From contig DIDP01000027.1 of assembly GCA_002418205.1 (NCBI GenBank), positions 1 to 64,000 of the forward strand: a stretch of DNA of 64,000 bases. The letters run 5' to 3'. Position numbers and translations under genes: made by a program. The notes beneath the pieces were generated by a model, which was not told the DNA's origin, ran no database searches, and saw only the letters and a list, made by a program, of their open reading frames with translations. The stretch comes from Anaerolineales bacterium UBA5797 (GTDB taxonomy: Bacteria; Chloroflexota; Anaerolineae; Anaerolineales; Villigracilaceae). Below, piece by piece: positions 24,080 to 32,559 of the stretch. How positions within the stretch are numbered: the stretch's first letter is position 1; every line of letters begins with the position of its first letter.

Positions 24080-24478
24080 TTCGTGTCCTTTTCTATGTTT
24101 CGATCAAGATGTATTGAACTGGCATTGCTTTTTTCTTGATCGAGTTGCACATCGCTTTTACGTTTCATGTTTATGTGTTTACACTGATATAAAAATTTTT
24201 CATCGATCGAATCAATGTAATGATGATGTACAACTTTATAGATTGTATCTATATTATTTGAAATATGTAAAGGTTTTTATAATGATAAATAACTTAAAAA
24301 TTTGCAAGTGTTTTGTTGATGATGTATAAGTTGAATGATGTTGATGATGCATGTATTGATATGTTTATATCGATGAAGCATCATCACACCGGGTGATCGT
24401 GCCAACATGTTTGAGGTTGTTCATCAACGACCTTAACAGTTCGATGCAGGAGGCAGTAGAATTGAACAAGAGGACATC
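24080..24478. other. AT-rich divergent intergenic region
   Basis: Four hundred bases without a gene, far richer in A and T than the rest of the window. It holds many GATGATG-like direct repeats and one perfect 9-bp inverted repeat TGATGATGC/GCATCATCA (24342-24350 against 24378-24386), 90 bases before the SIS gene. It separates two divergent genes and could hold both promoters. No tRNA, no clear riboswitch and no credible small ORF is seen. Confidence 0.6.
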
Positions 24479-25516
24479 ATGACACTTCATTCTGAAATAT
24501 TCGAACAGCCGGAAAAACTTTCCGCATTGCTGGATGAACAAAAACAGACCGTGACCGGGATCGCGAAAGCGATTCAATCGCGGAATGTGCAATATGCATT
24601 CCTTGCCGCGCGCGGCACATCGGATAATGCAGGCAGATATGCAAATTATCTGTGGGGTGCGCACAACCAGCTTCCGCTTGCGCTGGCAACACCCTCATTG
24701 TTTACGTATTACCAAAGCCCGCCGCGTTTGCAGAACGCCCTGGTCGTCGGCGTATCGCAATCCGGACAATCGCCGGATATTGTCAGTGTGCTGGAGGAGG
24801 GACGCAAACAGAACTGCCTTACGCTTGCCATCACCAACGTCCCCGATTCGCCGCTGGCGAAAACCGCTGATTTCGTCCTCGACATTCAGGCGGGTCCCGA
24901 GAAGGCTGTTGCGGCGACAAAAACCTATACAACGGAGCTCATGGCGATTGCCATGTTATCTGCTGCGATGTCCAATTCTGATGAGCAATGGAGGCAGCTT
25001 GCCTCTGTCCCTGAGTGGGCACGTTATGTCCTCAAGCTCGATGAGCGCATCGCACAAATGACCCAGCGGTATCGTTATATGAATCAGTGTGTGGTGTTGG
25101 GGCGCGGTTTCAACTATGCCACCGCCTTCGAATGGGCGCTCAAGCTCAAGGAGCTCACCTACATCATTGCCGAACCGTATTCTTCGGCGGACTTCCAGCA
25201 TGGTCCCATCGCGATGGTCGAAGGCGGATTCCCGGTCCTTGCCGTTGCGCCGAATGGCAAGGTGCACGGTTCGATGACGGAAATGCTCACGCGTCTTCGC
25301 AAGCAACATCACGCGGAACTGGTCCTGATCTCGGATGATGCGGACGCACTGGCACTTGCCCAATCGCCGATCCAGCTCCCGCCTCAGATTCCCGAATGGC
25401 TGACTCCGTTGGTGGGCATCATCCCCGCTCAATTATTCGCCTGCCACCTGACGACCGTCAAAGGCTACGATACCGAAAAGCCGCGTTCGATCACCAAGGT
25501 GACGGAGACGCATTGA
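24479..25516 (+). CDS. SIS-domain sugar isomerase/deaminase
   Basis: 345 residues, AAGAGGA before the ATG. Two SIS domains: the first has AARGTSDNAGRYANYLW, VGVSQSGQSPDI and TNVPDSPLA; the second YVVLGRGFN-like QCVVLGRGFNYATAFEWALKLKE, YSSADFQHGP. This is the glutaminase-free relative of GlmS, often a glucosamine-6-phosphate deaminase (NagB-II/AgaS) or fructoselysine-6-P deglycase. The substrate, an amino-sugar phosphate, is likely but not proven. Two related genes nearby (GH4 glycosidase, ATP-grasp ligase) suggest amino-sugar or cell-wall recycling. Confidence 0.88.
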   Translation: MTLHSEIFEQPEKLSALLDEQKQTVTGIAKAIQSRNVQYAFLAARGTSDNAGRYANYLWGAHNQLPLALATPSLFTYYQSPPRLQNALVVGVSQSGQSPDIVSVLEEGRKQNCLTLAITNVPDSPLAKTADFVLDIQAGPEKAVAATKTYTTELMAIAMLSAAMSNSDEQWRQLASVPEWARYVLKLDERIAQMTQRYRYMNQCVVLGRGFNYATAFEWALKLKELTYIIAEPYSSADFQHGPIAMVEGGFPVLAVAPNGKVHGSMTEMLTRLRKQHHAELVLISDDADALALAQSPIQLPPQIPEWLTPLVGIIPAQLFACHLTTVKGYDTEKPRSITKVTETH

Positions 25517-25560
25517 TACCGCGCTGAGCGGACTGGTGCGGAGGCGAAGCGCAGTTCATA

Positions 25561-25613
25561 AAAGCAATCCTCAATCGTTGATGGATTGCTGCGGGCTTTG
25601 CCCTCGCAATGAC
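25561..25613. repeat. dispersed-type repeat after SIS gene
   Basis: AGCAATCC/GGATTGCT 8-bp arms (25563-25570 against 25583-25590) followed by CGGGCTTTGCCCTCGCAATGACG. This composition is that of a common dispersed palindromic element of bacterial genomes. Between two convergent genes it may also serve as terminator. Confidence 0.5.
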
Positions 25614-25614
25614 G

Positions 25615-26166
25615 TTATCCGACCTTCTTTGACATCAGAATATCCGGCTTGCCGATGCCGTTCGCATCCGGCACAATGCCTGTGATCACATATCCCAGTT
25701 TTTGATAGAACTCAAACGGATGCCGTTTCAAGTTGCGGATGGTTCGAATCTTCTCCCACGTGTTTTCATACAGATCGATGTTGGACAACGAGGTCATGTT
25801 GTCCTCATCGTCCGTCCCCAGCGTGACCGTCAGTCCGCCGCGTTGACGAACCTGCTCCTCAAAATCCTGGACCAGTGCGCGTCCAACTCCCCCGCCCTGC
25901 ATGGATGGCTGCACCGCCAGCGGATGCAGTTCCCATACGTGACCGTCGTATCCCGGGATCCCGCCGATAATGCCAAGCAGGTTTCCGTGTTCATCCACAG
26001 CCGCACGACATATTCTTCCCTCTTCAAGCATCTCATGGACCTCTTTCAGCGCTTCTTCGACCGTGGGCCAGGCATCGGGCCAGTGCTCGCGAAAGGCATC
26101 CACCAGTAATTGCGCGGCTTGACGGATAAAATGTTCGTCCCCGGGTTCAGGTGTGATGATTTTCAT
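25615..26166 (-). CDS. GNAT-family N-acetyltransferase
   Basis: 183 residues. The acetyl-CoA loop is seen in LHPLAVQPSMQGGGVGRALV (motif A), with the preceding beta bulge LGIIGGIPGYDGHVWELHPL and the C-terminal GYVITGIVPDANGIGKPDILMSKKV. The latter closing is like the AAC(6') aminoglycoside group, so antibiotic acetylation is possible, but many chromosomal relatives have unknown substrates. GGACAGG stands before the ATG. It is followed downstream by the repeat near 25561. Confidence 0.85.
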   Translation of the reverse strand: MKIITPEPGDEHFIRQAAQLLVDAFREHWPDAWPTVEEALKEVHEMLEEGRICRAAVDEHGNLLGIIGGIPGYDGHVWELHPLAVQPSMQGGGVGRALVQDFEEQVRQRGGLTVTLGTDDEDNMTSLSNIDLYENTWEKIRTIRNLKRHPFEFYQKLGYVITGIVPDANGIGKPDILMSKKVG

Positions 26167-26176
26167 GTCCTGTCCA

Positions 26177-26209
26177 AAGTGACAGTCACCTCAAAGGTGA
26201 CTGTCACTT
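26177..26209. repeat. perfect 15-bp inverted repeat before the acetyltransferase gene
   Basis: AAGTGACAGTCACCT and its inverted copy AGGTGACTGTCACTT with a three-base loop, in the 51 bases between the GH4 stop and the acetyltransferase ATG. It lacks a T-run and looks like a dispersed palindromic element that now ends or stabilises the GH4 message. Confidence 0.65.
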
Positions 26210-26217
26210 GTATGCTG

Positions 26218-27612
26218 TCATTTCCAATATTGCGGAAGATATTCCCTGTATTCGGTCAAATAATCGTCCAGTATCTTTCCTGCGGCATCGATATCGTTTA
26301 CCACGGGATCGAGCAAGAGGCACTGCAATGCTTTTTCGCGCGAACCCTCCACAGCGGAGTCAACGCAGAGCTGCGCGACGGTGATCTCCCTGCGCAAGAG
26401 TTCGGCGATCGGTTCGGGCAACGCGCCTACGTGGACGGGATGGATCCCTGCGCCGTTTACCTGCACCGGCGTTTCGACGGTTGCGCCCAATGGCAAATTG
26501 GCGATCTGCCCTGCATTCGGCAGGTTCGCCGCGAGGTGATAATGATTCCCTGTGCCGGCAACGTTCTCGATCATTTCCAGCGCGCCTTCGGAATCCGTAT
26601 CGAGCAGGGATTCAATCGTTGCTTCGCCGTTTGCCATTTCGTTCAAACGATGGAGCTCAAATTCACGGACGTTCGCAAACAGATCCCAATCGTACAAACG
26701 GATGTTGTATTTCTCCCAGGGCTTTGTGGCAGGATCGCTCATCCACGGCAGATACTCGCATAAGTGCGTATCGCCGGGGACGGGGAACAAGCCGAAGGCT
26801 GAGAAAACGTCCCTCGTGAGCGGCTCAAATTTCGGGTCCAGTTCGAAGAAGCGTTTTCTGAATAACGGATAAAGGTCTTCGCCGGTGCGCCGGTCATGGA
26901 TGGAAAGGATCCACGTGAAGTGATTCAGTCCCGCGGCGCGAATATCAACAAGCGGGACGATCTGTTCCTTGATGCGATGTTGAAGCGGATGCTGGTCCAC
27001 CGCGGCGTGCATGCCGGTGAGCCCCTCGGGGATTTCAATGCCGAGATCCCTGGCAAGCGCAACACCGACCATGTTGTAGCCCTGATAGATCTGATGACAC
27101 AACCCCACGGCTTTGATCTTGCTGTGACGATTGACCGCGTCACAAATGCGGATCATGGGGTTGGTGAAGTTGACGAACCACGCCTCGGGGCAAGCCTGTT
27201 CCATGGCGTGCGCGATCTGCAGGATCGGGCCGATGTTGCGTGCCGCATGGGCAAAGCCGCCGGGTCCGCCGTTCTCGGCGTACGGCTGGCGCACGCCGTA
27301 CTTCAACGGGATCTCGAAGTCGCGCTGCCACAGATTTTCACGCGCGCCAACCTCGATGGCATTGACGACGAATTGCGAGCCTGCGAGCGCCTCCTCGTGG
27401 TGTGAATGGGCGGTAATGTTCATTTCCGATCTCCATTCACGATTAAGGCGGTCTGCCAGCCGGTGGATGATATCCAGGCTGGCAGCATTCCGGTCCACGA
27501 GCGCGAGCGCCGAGCCTTTGAGTCTCTTCGAGCGAATGATCGCGGAGAGCGTGTTTTCGCCGAACGATGCGGAACCCGCGCCGATGACGGTGATCTTGGT
27601 GGGAAGTGTCAT
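26218..27612 (-). CDS. glycoside hydrolase family 4 (NAD- and metal-dependent)
   Basis: 464 residues, GGAGAA before the ATG. N-terminal Rossmann KITVIGAGSASFGENTLSAI; VNAIEVGARENLWQRDFEIP; GGPGGFAHAARN; FVNFTNPM; the metal Cys in VGLCHQIYQG and His in GLNHFTWIL. These are the GH4 hallmarks: NAD cofactor, divalent metal, and an oxidation-elimination mechanism. Typical activities are alpha-galactosidase, alpha-glucosidase or alpha-galacturonidase; which one is not decidable. It is about 30 residues shorter at the N-terminus than some members, with no missing motif. Confidence 0.93.
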   Translation of the reverse strand: MTLPTKITVIGAGSASFGENTLSAIIRSKRLKGSALALVDRNAASLDIIHRLADRLNREWRSEMNITAHSHHEEALAGSQFVVNAIEVGARENLWQRDFEIPLKYGVRQPYAENGGPGGFAHAARNIGPILQIAHAMEQACPEAWFVNFTNPMIRICDAVNRHSKIKAVGLCHQIYQGYNMVGVALARDLGIEIPEGLTGMHAAVDQHPLQHRIKEQIVPLVDIRAAGLNHFTWILSIHDRRTGEDLYPLFRKRFFELDPKFEPLTRDVFSAFGLFPVPGDTHLCEYLPWMSDPATKPWEKYNIRLYDWDLFANVREFELHRLNEMANGEATIESLLDTDSEGALEMIENVAGTGNHYHLAANLPNAGQIANLPLGATVETPVQVNGAGIHPVHVGALPEPIAELLRREITVAQLCVDSAVEGSREKALQCLLLDPVVNDIDAAGKILDDYLTEYREYLPQYWK

Positions 27613-27671
27613 GGATGTTGTTCTCCAGTGTGATTTTGTTTGCGATTTGATTTAATCACAAAAGCCCTGAA

Positions 27672-27707
27672 TCAAAAAGACGCGGAGAGTGGAACTCTCC
27701 GCGTCTT
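27672..27707 (-). terminator. terminator of export operon
   Basis: Perfect 14-bp stem AAGACGCGGAGAGT/ACTCTCCGCGTCTT with a three-base loop, then TTTTTGATT on the minus strand, just after the last gene of the eight-gene operon. Confidence 0.9.
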
Positions 27708-27720
27708 CGCATATCGATTT

Positions 27721-28521
27721 TCATTCACCGATGGTTACTTCCGCAGTCATGCCCCAGAGCAGACCCTGTGGCTGCTCATCCAGTGCGACCGTGACTTTGA
27801 AGACCACATCCCCGCCGACGATATCCGCCTTTGGGGAAACGCTGATGACCCTGCCGCTGAAATTTTCATTCAACGCTTCGATGAACACATCGGCTGACGC
27901 GCCGACCCTGACCTTTGTGACATCGCGTTCGCTCAGGTCGGTTGTTTCGATGACCATGTCATCCAGTGTCGCCAGCGCAAGCACCGCCTGTCCCTGTGAC
28001 ACGAACTCGCCGGGGATCACATTGACCGAGACCACCGTGCCATCGTATGGCGCGTACAACGTGTTTTCGGCAAGGTTTGCCTGGACGATCTCCAGCGCGC
28101 TGAACGCCTGCTGGGCTTGTGCATCGGCGCGTTGCCTTACTTCGGGATGCACAACATCCCAAAAGATCCTCCCGTTCCGGATATCCTTCACGCGCTTGTA
28201 GCGTTGCAGTTCGGCATAGGCCTCCGCGGAACGGTAGGCGGCATCGGCGGCGGTGACCGCATATTCGAGTTCGGGCGTGTTCAATACAATCAATGCCTGC
28301 CCGGCTTCAACCCTGTCACCTTCCCTGACGGTCACTTCGCTGACCGGAGCCGAGATGATGAATCCCATGCGCGATACCTGCGCCGGGACCACGACCGCCG
28401 AAGCGATCACGCTGCCGGTCTGCGCGCTGCCGTTCGATGCAAAGACCGCGGCTGTTGGGCTGACCAGGATTGCCAGGATGATGGTTAAACAAAATATGGC
28501 TGACCGGTTGACTCTTTTCAT
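27721..28521 (-). CDS. HlyD-family membrane fusion/periplasmic adaptor protein (second copy)
   Basis: 266 residues from ATG 28521 (CAGGAG upstream). A signal peptide or N-terminal anchor (AIFCLTIILAILVSPTAAVFA) precedes a biotin-lipoyl half-motif (VREGDRVEAGQALIVLNTPEL), a short helical hairpin, a second lipoyl half (LYAPYDGTVVSVNVIPGEFV) and a beta-barrel with TDLSERDVTKV. It is clearly paralogous to the next gene upstream (shared TDLSERDVTKV, QPQGLLWGM). As part of the operon it would link the ABC transporter to its substrate. In a monoderm no outer-membrane channel is expected. Confidence 0.9.
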   Translation of the reverse strand: MKRVNRSAIFCLTIILAILVSPTAAVFASNGSAQTGSVIASAVVVPAQVSRMGFIISAPVSEVTVREGDRVEAGQALIVLNTPELEYAVTAADAAYRSAEAYAELQRYKRVKDIRNGRIFWDVVHPEVRQRADAQAQQAFSALEIVQANLAENTLYAPYDGTVVSVNVIPGEFVSQGQAVLALATLDDMVIETTDLSERDVTKVRVGASADVFIEALNENFSGRVISVSPKADIVGGDVVFKVTVALDEQPQGLLWGMTAEVTIGE

Positions 28522-28535
28522 TCGGTTCTCCTGCA

Positions 28536-29333
28536 TCATTGGTCGGTCTGGATCCTGGCATCCGCGCTCATGCCCCAAAGCAAGCCCTGAGGCTGTTGAT
28601 CGAACGCGATGGTCACGGTGAACACCACATCGCCGCCGAGCGTGGAGCCGATGCGATCGATGTCGATCACCTTGCCGGTGAATTCCCCGTTCAGCGCCTC
28701 GATGAACACGGTCGCCGGTTGTCCGGTCTGCACCTTCGTCACATCGCGTTCGCTCAGGTCGGTGGTTTCGATCTGATAACGGGAGAGATCCGCCAGCACG
28801 ATCACCACCTGACCGGGCGTCACGGTTTCCGCGGGCGCGATGTCAACGGAGACGATGACGCCGTCGAACGGCGCGACCAGTGTGGATTGAGAGTCAAGCG
28901 TCGCCTTTGCCAGATCGAGCAAAGCCTGGGCGCGTTCGACATCCGCTTCGGCAGTTTCCAGATGCGCCTGATTCGTCCCAATGCGCTTCAAATACCGGAC
29001 CTGGATCTCTGCCACCGCCAAATTCGCCTCCGCCTCCCTGACCTTTGCCTCGAGGAGCGATGTGTCGATCCGCACCAGCACGTCCCCGGCTGAGACCCTG
29101 TCGCCGACCTTTGCGTTGACCTCGGTCACGTGCCCGACAGCGGGAAACGAGAGTTGCGCATCCTTGACCGGGACGATGATGGCGGACGCGGTGACCTCGT
29201 TCCCGGTGTTCGATTGATCCGCGTTCGACGGACTGCCGTCGAGGGCGATCGTGGGGATGGGAGTTGGCGAGGTGGCTGAGGCACAAGCCGATAACAGCAG
29301 TGCCATGAGGAGGGTGATATAAATTTTCTTCAT
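28536..29333 (-). CDS. HlyD-family membrane fusion lipoprotein (first copy)
   Basis: 265 residues from ATG 29333 (GTG 29339 also possible). Lipoprotein signal MKKIYITLLMALLLSAC with lipobox LSAC. Lipoyl half-motifs VNAKVGDRVSAGDVLVRID and LVAPFDGVIVSVDIAPAETV flank a coiled hairpin of about 45 residues; the barrel has TDLSERDVTKV. Being lipid-anchored it sits on the outer face of the membrane. It is two to eight bases after the ATPase gene, and the tandem copies (28536 and 27721) probably arose by duplication. Substrate unknown. Confidence 0.92.
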   Translation of the reverse strand: MKKIYITLLMALLLSACASATSPTPIPTIALDGSPSNADQSNTGNEVTASAIIVPVKDAQLSFPAVGHVTEVNAKVGDRVSAGDVLVRIDTSLLEAKVREAEANLAVAEIQVRYLKRIGTNQAHLETAEADVERAQALLDLAKATLDSQSTLVAPFDGVIVSVDIAPAETVTPGQVVIVLADLSRYQIETTDLSERDVTKVQTGQPATVFIEALNGEFTGKVIDIDRIGSTLGGDVVFTVTIAFDQQPQGLLWGMSADARIQTDQ

Positions 29334-29340
29334 TTTCACT

Positions 29341-30036
29341 CTATGACTTTCCGTTGCCGTCGCTGTCCTTCACGATCAGGCCATCCTGCAATGTCACCAC
29401 ACGGCTGGCGTACTTTATGACGCGCGGATCGTGGGTGGCAAAGACGAAGGTGGTGCCGGTATCCTTGTTGAGCTTCTTCATGATCTCCATGACCTGCTCG
29501 CCGTTCTCGGTATCGAGGTTGGCGGTGGGTTCGTCGGCGAGGATCAGCTTGGGGTCAGTAGCCAGCGCTCGGGCGACGGCGACGCGTTGTTGTTGTCCGC
29601 CGGAGAGCTGGTCGGGGCGGTTGTTCGCCCGGTCGGTCATGCCAACGGACGCGAGCAATTCCATCACGCGCTGCCTGCGTTGTGCCGCGTTCCTGCCGTT
29701 GAGCAGGAGCGGCATTTCCACGTTTTCGTAGGCGGTCAGCGTGGGGATGAGGGCGAAGAATTGGAACACGAACCCGATCGTGCCTTTTCTTAAATCTGCG
29801 CGCTGGTTGCGGCTGAGACCGGTGGTTTCCTGCCCGGCGATGACGACCTTGCCTGAGGTGGGCTGATCGAGGCAGCCGATGAGTTGCAGAAGGGTGGTCT
29901 TGCCGGAGCCGGAGGGCCCGACCAGCGAGGTGAATTCACCGTCATTGATCGTGATGCTGACTCCGTTCAGGGCGCGGGTTTCGACTTCCCCGATCTTATA
30001 GATGCGGGTGACATCTGTTAATTTTGCGACTTCCAT
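29341..30036 (-). CDS. ABC transporter ATPase (MacB/LolD type)
   Basis: 231 residues. Walker A GPSGSGKTTLL, Q-loop in FVFQFFALIPTLTAYENVEMPLLL, signature LSGGQQQRVAVARALA, Walker B KLILADEPTANLD and H-loop ATHDPRVI. The long insertion-free sequence and FFALIPTLTAYENVEMPLLL are typical of the MacB/LolD/FtsE group, which works with the FtsX-like permeases encoded just upstream. Twelve bases separate it from the permease gene, so translation is coupled. Confidence 0.95.
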   Translation of the reverse strand: MEVAKLTDVTRIYKIGEVETRALNGVSITINDGEFTSLVGPSGSGKTTLLQLIGCLDQPTSGKVVIAGQETTGLSRNQRADLRKGTIGFVFQFFALIPTLTAYENVEMPLLLNGRNAAQRRQRVMELLASVGMTDRANNRPDQLSGGQQQRVAVARALATDPKLILADEPTANLDTENGEQVMEIMKKLNKDTGTTFVFATHDPRVIKYASRVVTLQDGLIVKDSDGNGKS

Positions 30037-30048
30037 TTTGATTCTCCT

Positions 30049-31266
30049 TTATTGTGCGCTGTGCAATGCTTCGACAGGTTCCATGCGGGAAGCCATCCGC
30101 GCCGGGTAGAGTGAAGCGATTATTGTAAAGACGAATGCGGTAATGATCAGGTTGATGGCTGATTCGAGCGTCAGGTAGGTGTAGATGCGGTCCTCAAAGA
30201 GCATGTCTGCGCTCAAACCCAGATCTCCAAAGTAAATGCCGACTTTTCCAAAATAGACAGACAGCGCCCAGCCAGCCAGCGCGCCGATTGCGATCCCGCC
30301 CACAGCCAGCAGACTCGCTTCTGCAAGGAACAGGGCGATGATCTGCCTGCCTTTCATGCCGATGGCGGAGAGGATGCCAATCTCGCGCGTGCGTTCGAAG
30401 ACCGACATGAGCAGTGTGTTGACGATGACCGTAACCGTGATTCCGAGGATGATCAGGTTGATGACCGTAAGATAGGCATTCGAGAAATCATTGACCAGAA
30501 CAAGCAGGGAGTTCAATTCCCTCCAGGTCTTCACCTGGAAACTTCCGCCGGGGATCGCGGCGGCGACAGCGTCCGCCTGTTCACGGTCTTTCAATAATAC
30601 GAAGATCATGCTGGCGTGGTCGCCTGCGCCCGAAAATGCCTGAGCCTTTGCGAGCGGCAGGAAGACAATGCCCTTGTCATAGGCGGTGGTGCCTGTGGTG
30701 TAGATCCCTCGCACAGTGAACATCTGCTCATCCACGGTGCCATCGGAGGTGTTCACCAGCAGGCTGAGCTGGTCGCCGGTCTTGAGCCCCAGGTTTTGCG
30801 CGAGCGGATATCCGATCAGGATGCCTTCACGGTCATCGGCTGCGAGAAAGTCACCGGAGACGAGATGCCGATAGGGATCGTTCGCCTTGGAAGCGGGATC
30901 AATACCCATGATCTGGACACCGACCGAATCATCCTGCACTGTGACGATGCCGCTTGCAAGCAGGCGCGGGGTTGCCACATCCACCTGTTCCAGCGTTTCG
31001 ATCTGCGCTGCAACCTGCTCCGGTTTCTCGATCAGATATTTCCAGGCGACGCTGAGTTTGTCGGGATCGTAATCTGCCGCCAGCACCTGGAGATGGCCGC
31101 TGTTGAGTCGCAGGGTGGTTTCCATTGCGCTGCGCATTTCACCCTGGAAGAACGCGGCAATGAACATCAACAGGGCGGTCCCCATCGCAAGAGCCAATCC
31201 CGAAAGGATCGAGCGGCGGCGATGCCTGCCCAGGTTTCGATAAGCCAGTTTGAAATAATTCATCAT
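30049..31266 (-). CDS. MacB/LolC-type ABC permease (first)
   Basis: 405 residues from ATG 31266; several in-frame ATGs exist and GGAG lies seven bases before this one. It begins with the usual YFKLAYRNLGRHRRRSILSGLALAMGTALLMFIAAFF, then a large extracytoplasmic domain, and three C-terminal membrane segments with FERTREIGILSAIGMKGRQI, the hallmark of the FtsX-like permeases. It is a diverged copy of the permease gene upstream, so the pair is probably heterodimeric. A palindrome lies in the 48 bases between them. Confidence 0.93.
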   Translation of the reverse strand: MMNYFKLAYRNLGRHRRRSILSGLALAMGTALLMFIAAFFQGEMRSAMETTLRLNSGHLQVLAADYDPDKLSVAWKYLIEKPEQVAAQIETLEQVDVATPRLLASGIVTVQDDSVGVQIMGIDPASKANDPYRHLVSGDFLAADDREGILIGYPLAQNLGLKTGDQLSLLVNTSDGTVDEQMFTVRGIYTTGTTAYDKGIVFLPLAKAQAFSGAGDHASMIFVLLKDREQADAVAAAIPGGSFQVKTWRELNSLLVLVNDFSNAYLTVINLIILGITVTVIVNTLLMSVFERTREIGILSAIGMKGRQIIALFLAEASLLAVGGIAIGALAGWALSVYFGKVGIYFGDLGLSADMLFEDRIYTYLTLESAINLIITAFVFTIIASLYPARMASRMEPVEALHSAQ

Positions 31267-31278
31267 AATCATTCTCCA

Positions 31279-31309
31279 AACCTGACAGGTTTCTAAAGCC
31301 TGTCAGGTT
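31279..31309. repeat. palindrome between the two permease genes
   Basis: Perfect 11-bp arms AACCTGACAGG/CCTGTCAGGTT with a 9-base loop, inside the operon. It is of the kind found scattered in many genomes and could regulate the ratio of the two permeases. Confidence 0.6.
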
Positions 31310-31314
31310 AATCG

Positions 31315-32544
31315 CTAAACGTAATGCAGCGCCTCCGCCGGTTCATGGTGGGAGGCTTGAATGGCGGGATACAATGCCGCCAGCGCGGCGATGACCGCAA
31401 CCGTGAAGGCATGTTGGAGCACCTTGAATGGCACAAGCTGGGTATAGATGCTGCCGCTGATCAGGGCGGTATATTCGGTCAGGTTGGCGAACTGGCTGTA
31501 ATCCATTCCGACAACGCTGAAGATCCCGTTGATCGTGGACCCAAGCACGGCGCCGATCACCGCACCCATCACACCGATCAGAGTTCCTTCCAACAGGAAC
31601 AGGATGGTGATCTCGCGCGGCTTCAATCCCAAGGCGCCGACAATGCCGATCTCGCGCGTGCGCTCGAAGACCGCCATCATCAGCAGGTTAAGGATGCCGA
31701 TCGCGGCAATGCTCAACATGAACACGCCCATATAGCCCATCACGCCGGTCTTCATTTCCATGGTCTGTTTGAGCTCCGGGAACGAACTTTCCCAGGTCTC
31801 CACTTCATACCCGGATACCGATTTATTGATGGCGGCGATCACAGCCGATTCCTGGCCGATCTGCTTCAGGGAGATGACGATCTCCGTCACCTGTCCATCC
31901 AGACCAAACAGGTTTTGCGCCTCGGCCAGGGACATGTACACTGTGGCTTTTTCAACGGAAGGCACACCCACATCGTAGATGCCGACAACCGTCATCGTGC
32001 GTTGACGTGACTGTTCGTTCCTCGAATTGCCGACCATCGTGATGCGGTCGCCCACACCGATGTCCATCGCGGTGGCGAGCCCCTGACCGATCACGATCAT
32101 GTCGCCATCATCGGGGTTGAGGTACCGTCCCTTTGTGATATTGTCCGCAACCGGTGTGATGTCCGCTTCCTTGCCGGTTTCGATGCCGATGATCGAGACC
32201 GCGAACGCGCCCTCGCGGTTGGTCACCAACCCGCCGGTCACGATGCGCTTCGAGGCAGCAACCACCTCAGGCTGTGCCTCCGCGGCCCGGACAACCGTAT
32301 CCGGGTTTGCCAGCGGGAGCAATGGTTTGCTTCCCAATTTTTCGCCGTAGCCGGGAGCATGAACCTGGATGTTGCCTCCCAGCAGCTGAATGGCATTGCC
32401 ATAGATCGCCTGCTCGAAACCGCCGATCAAGCCATCATAGAAAACCAGCAGCGCCATCATGGCTCCCATCGCGCCCGCGATCAGGAGCGTTCTGCGGCGT
32501 TGTCTCCATACGTTGCGCCATGCAATGCGCAGGAATAAGCTCAT
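31315..32544 (-). CDS. MacB/LolC-type ABC permease (second)
   Basis: 409 residues. N-terminal LFLRIAWRNVWRQRRRTLLIAGAMGAMMALLVFYDGLI, a periplasmic-like loop with GIYDVGVPSVEKATVYMSLAEAQNLF, and C-terminal segments with FERTREIGIVGALGLKPREITILFLLEG. Same architecture as the next gene, from which it has diverged; both would pair with the ATPase at 29341. It starts 15 bases after the hydrolase gene with GGAAA-like sites. Confidence 0.93.
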   Translation of the reverse strand: MSLFLRIAWRNVWRQRRRTLLIAGAMGAMMALLVFYDGLIGGFEQAIYGNAIQLLGGNIQVHAPGYGEKLGSKPLLPLANPDTVVRAAEAQPEVVAASKRIVTGGLVTNREGAFAVSIIGIETGKEADITPVADNITKGRYLNPDDGDMIVIGQGLATAMDIGVGDRITMVGNSRNEQSRQRTMTVVGIYDVGVPSVEKATVYMSLAEAQNLFGLDGQVTEIVISLKQIGQESAVIAAINKSVSGYEVETWESSFPELKQTMEMKTGVMGYMGVFMLSIAAIGILNLLMMAVFERTREIGIVGALGLKPREITILFLLEGTLIGVMGAVIGAVLGSTINGIFSVVGMDYSQFANLTEYTALISGSIYTQLVPFKVLQHAFTVAVIAALAALYPAIQASHHEPAEALHYV

Positions 32545-32559
32545 TGTGATTTCCTTTCC

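Noticed and set aside
25615..26166. aminoglycoside resistance gene
   Set aside because: The closing motif is AAC(6')-like, but chromosomal GNAT relatives with this motif are common and no resistance context (integron, element) is present.
27721..32544. lipoprotein-release (Lol) system
   Set aside because: The MacB/LolC-type permeases fit, but two fusion proteins, a TetR regulator and two enzymes in the operon argue for export of a small compound.
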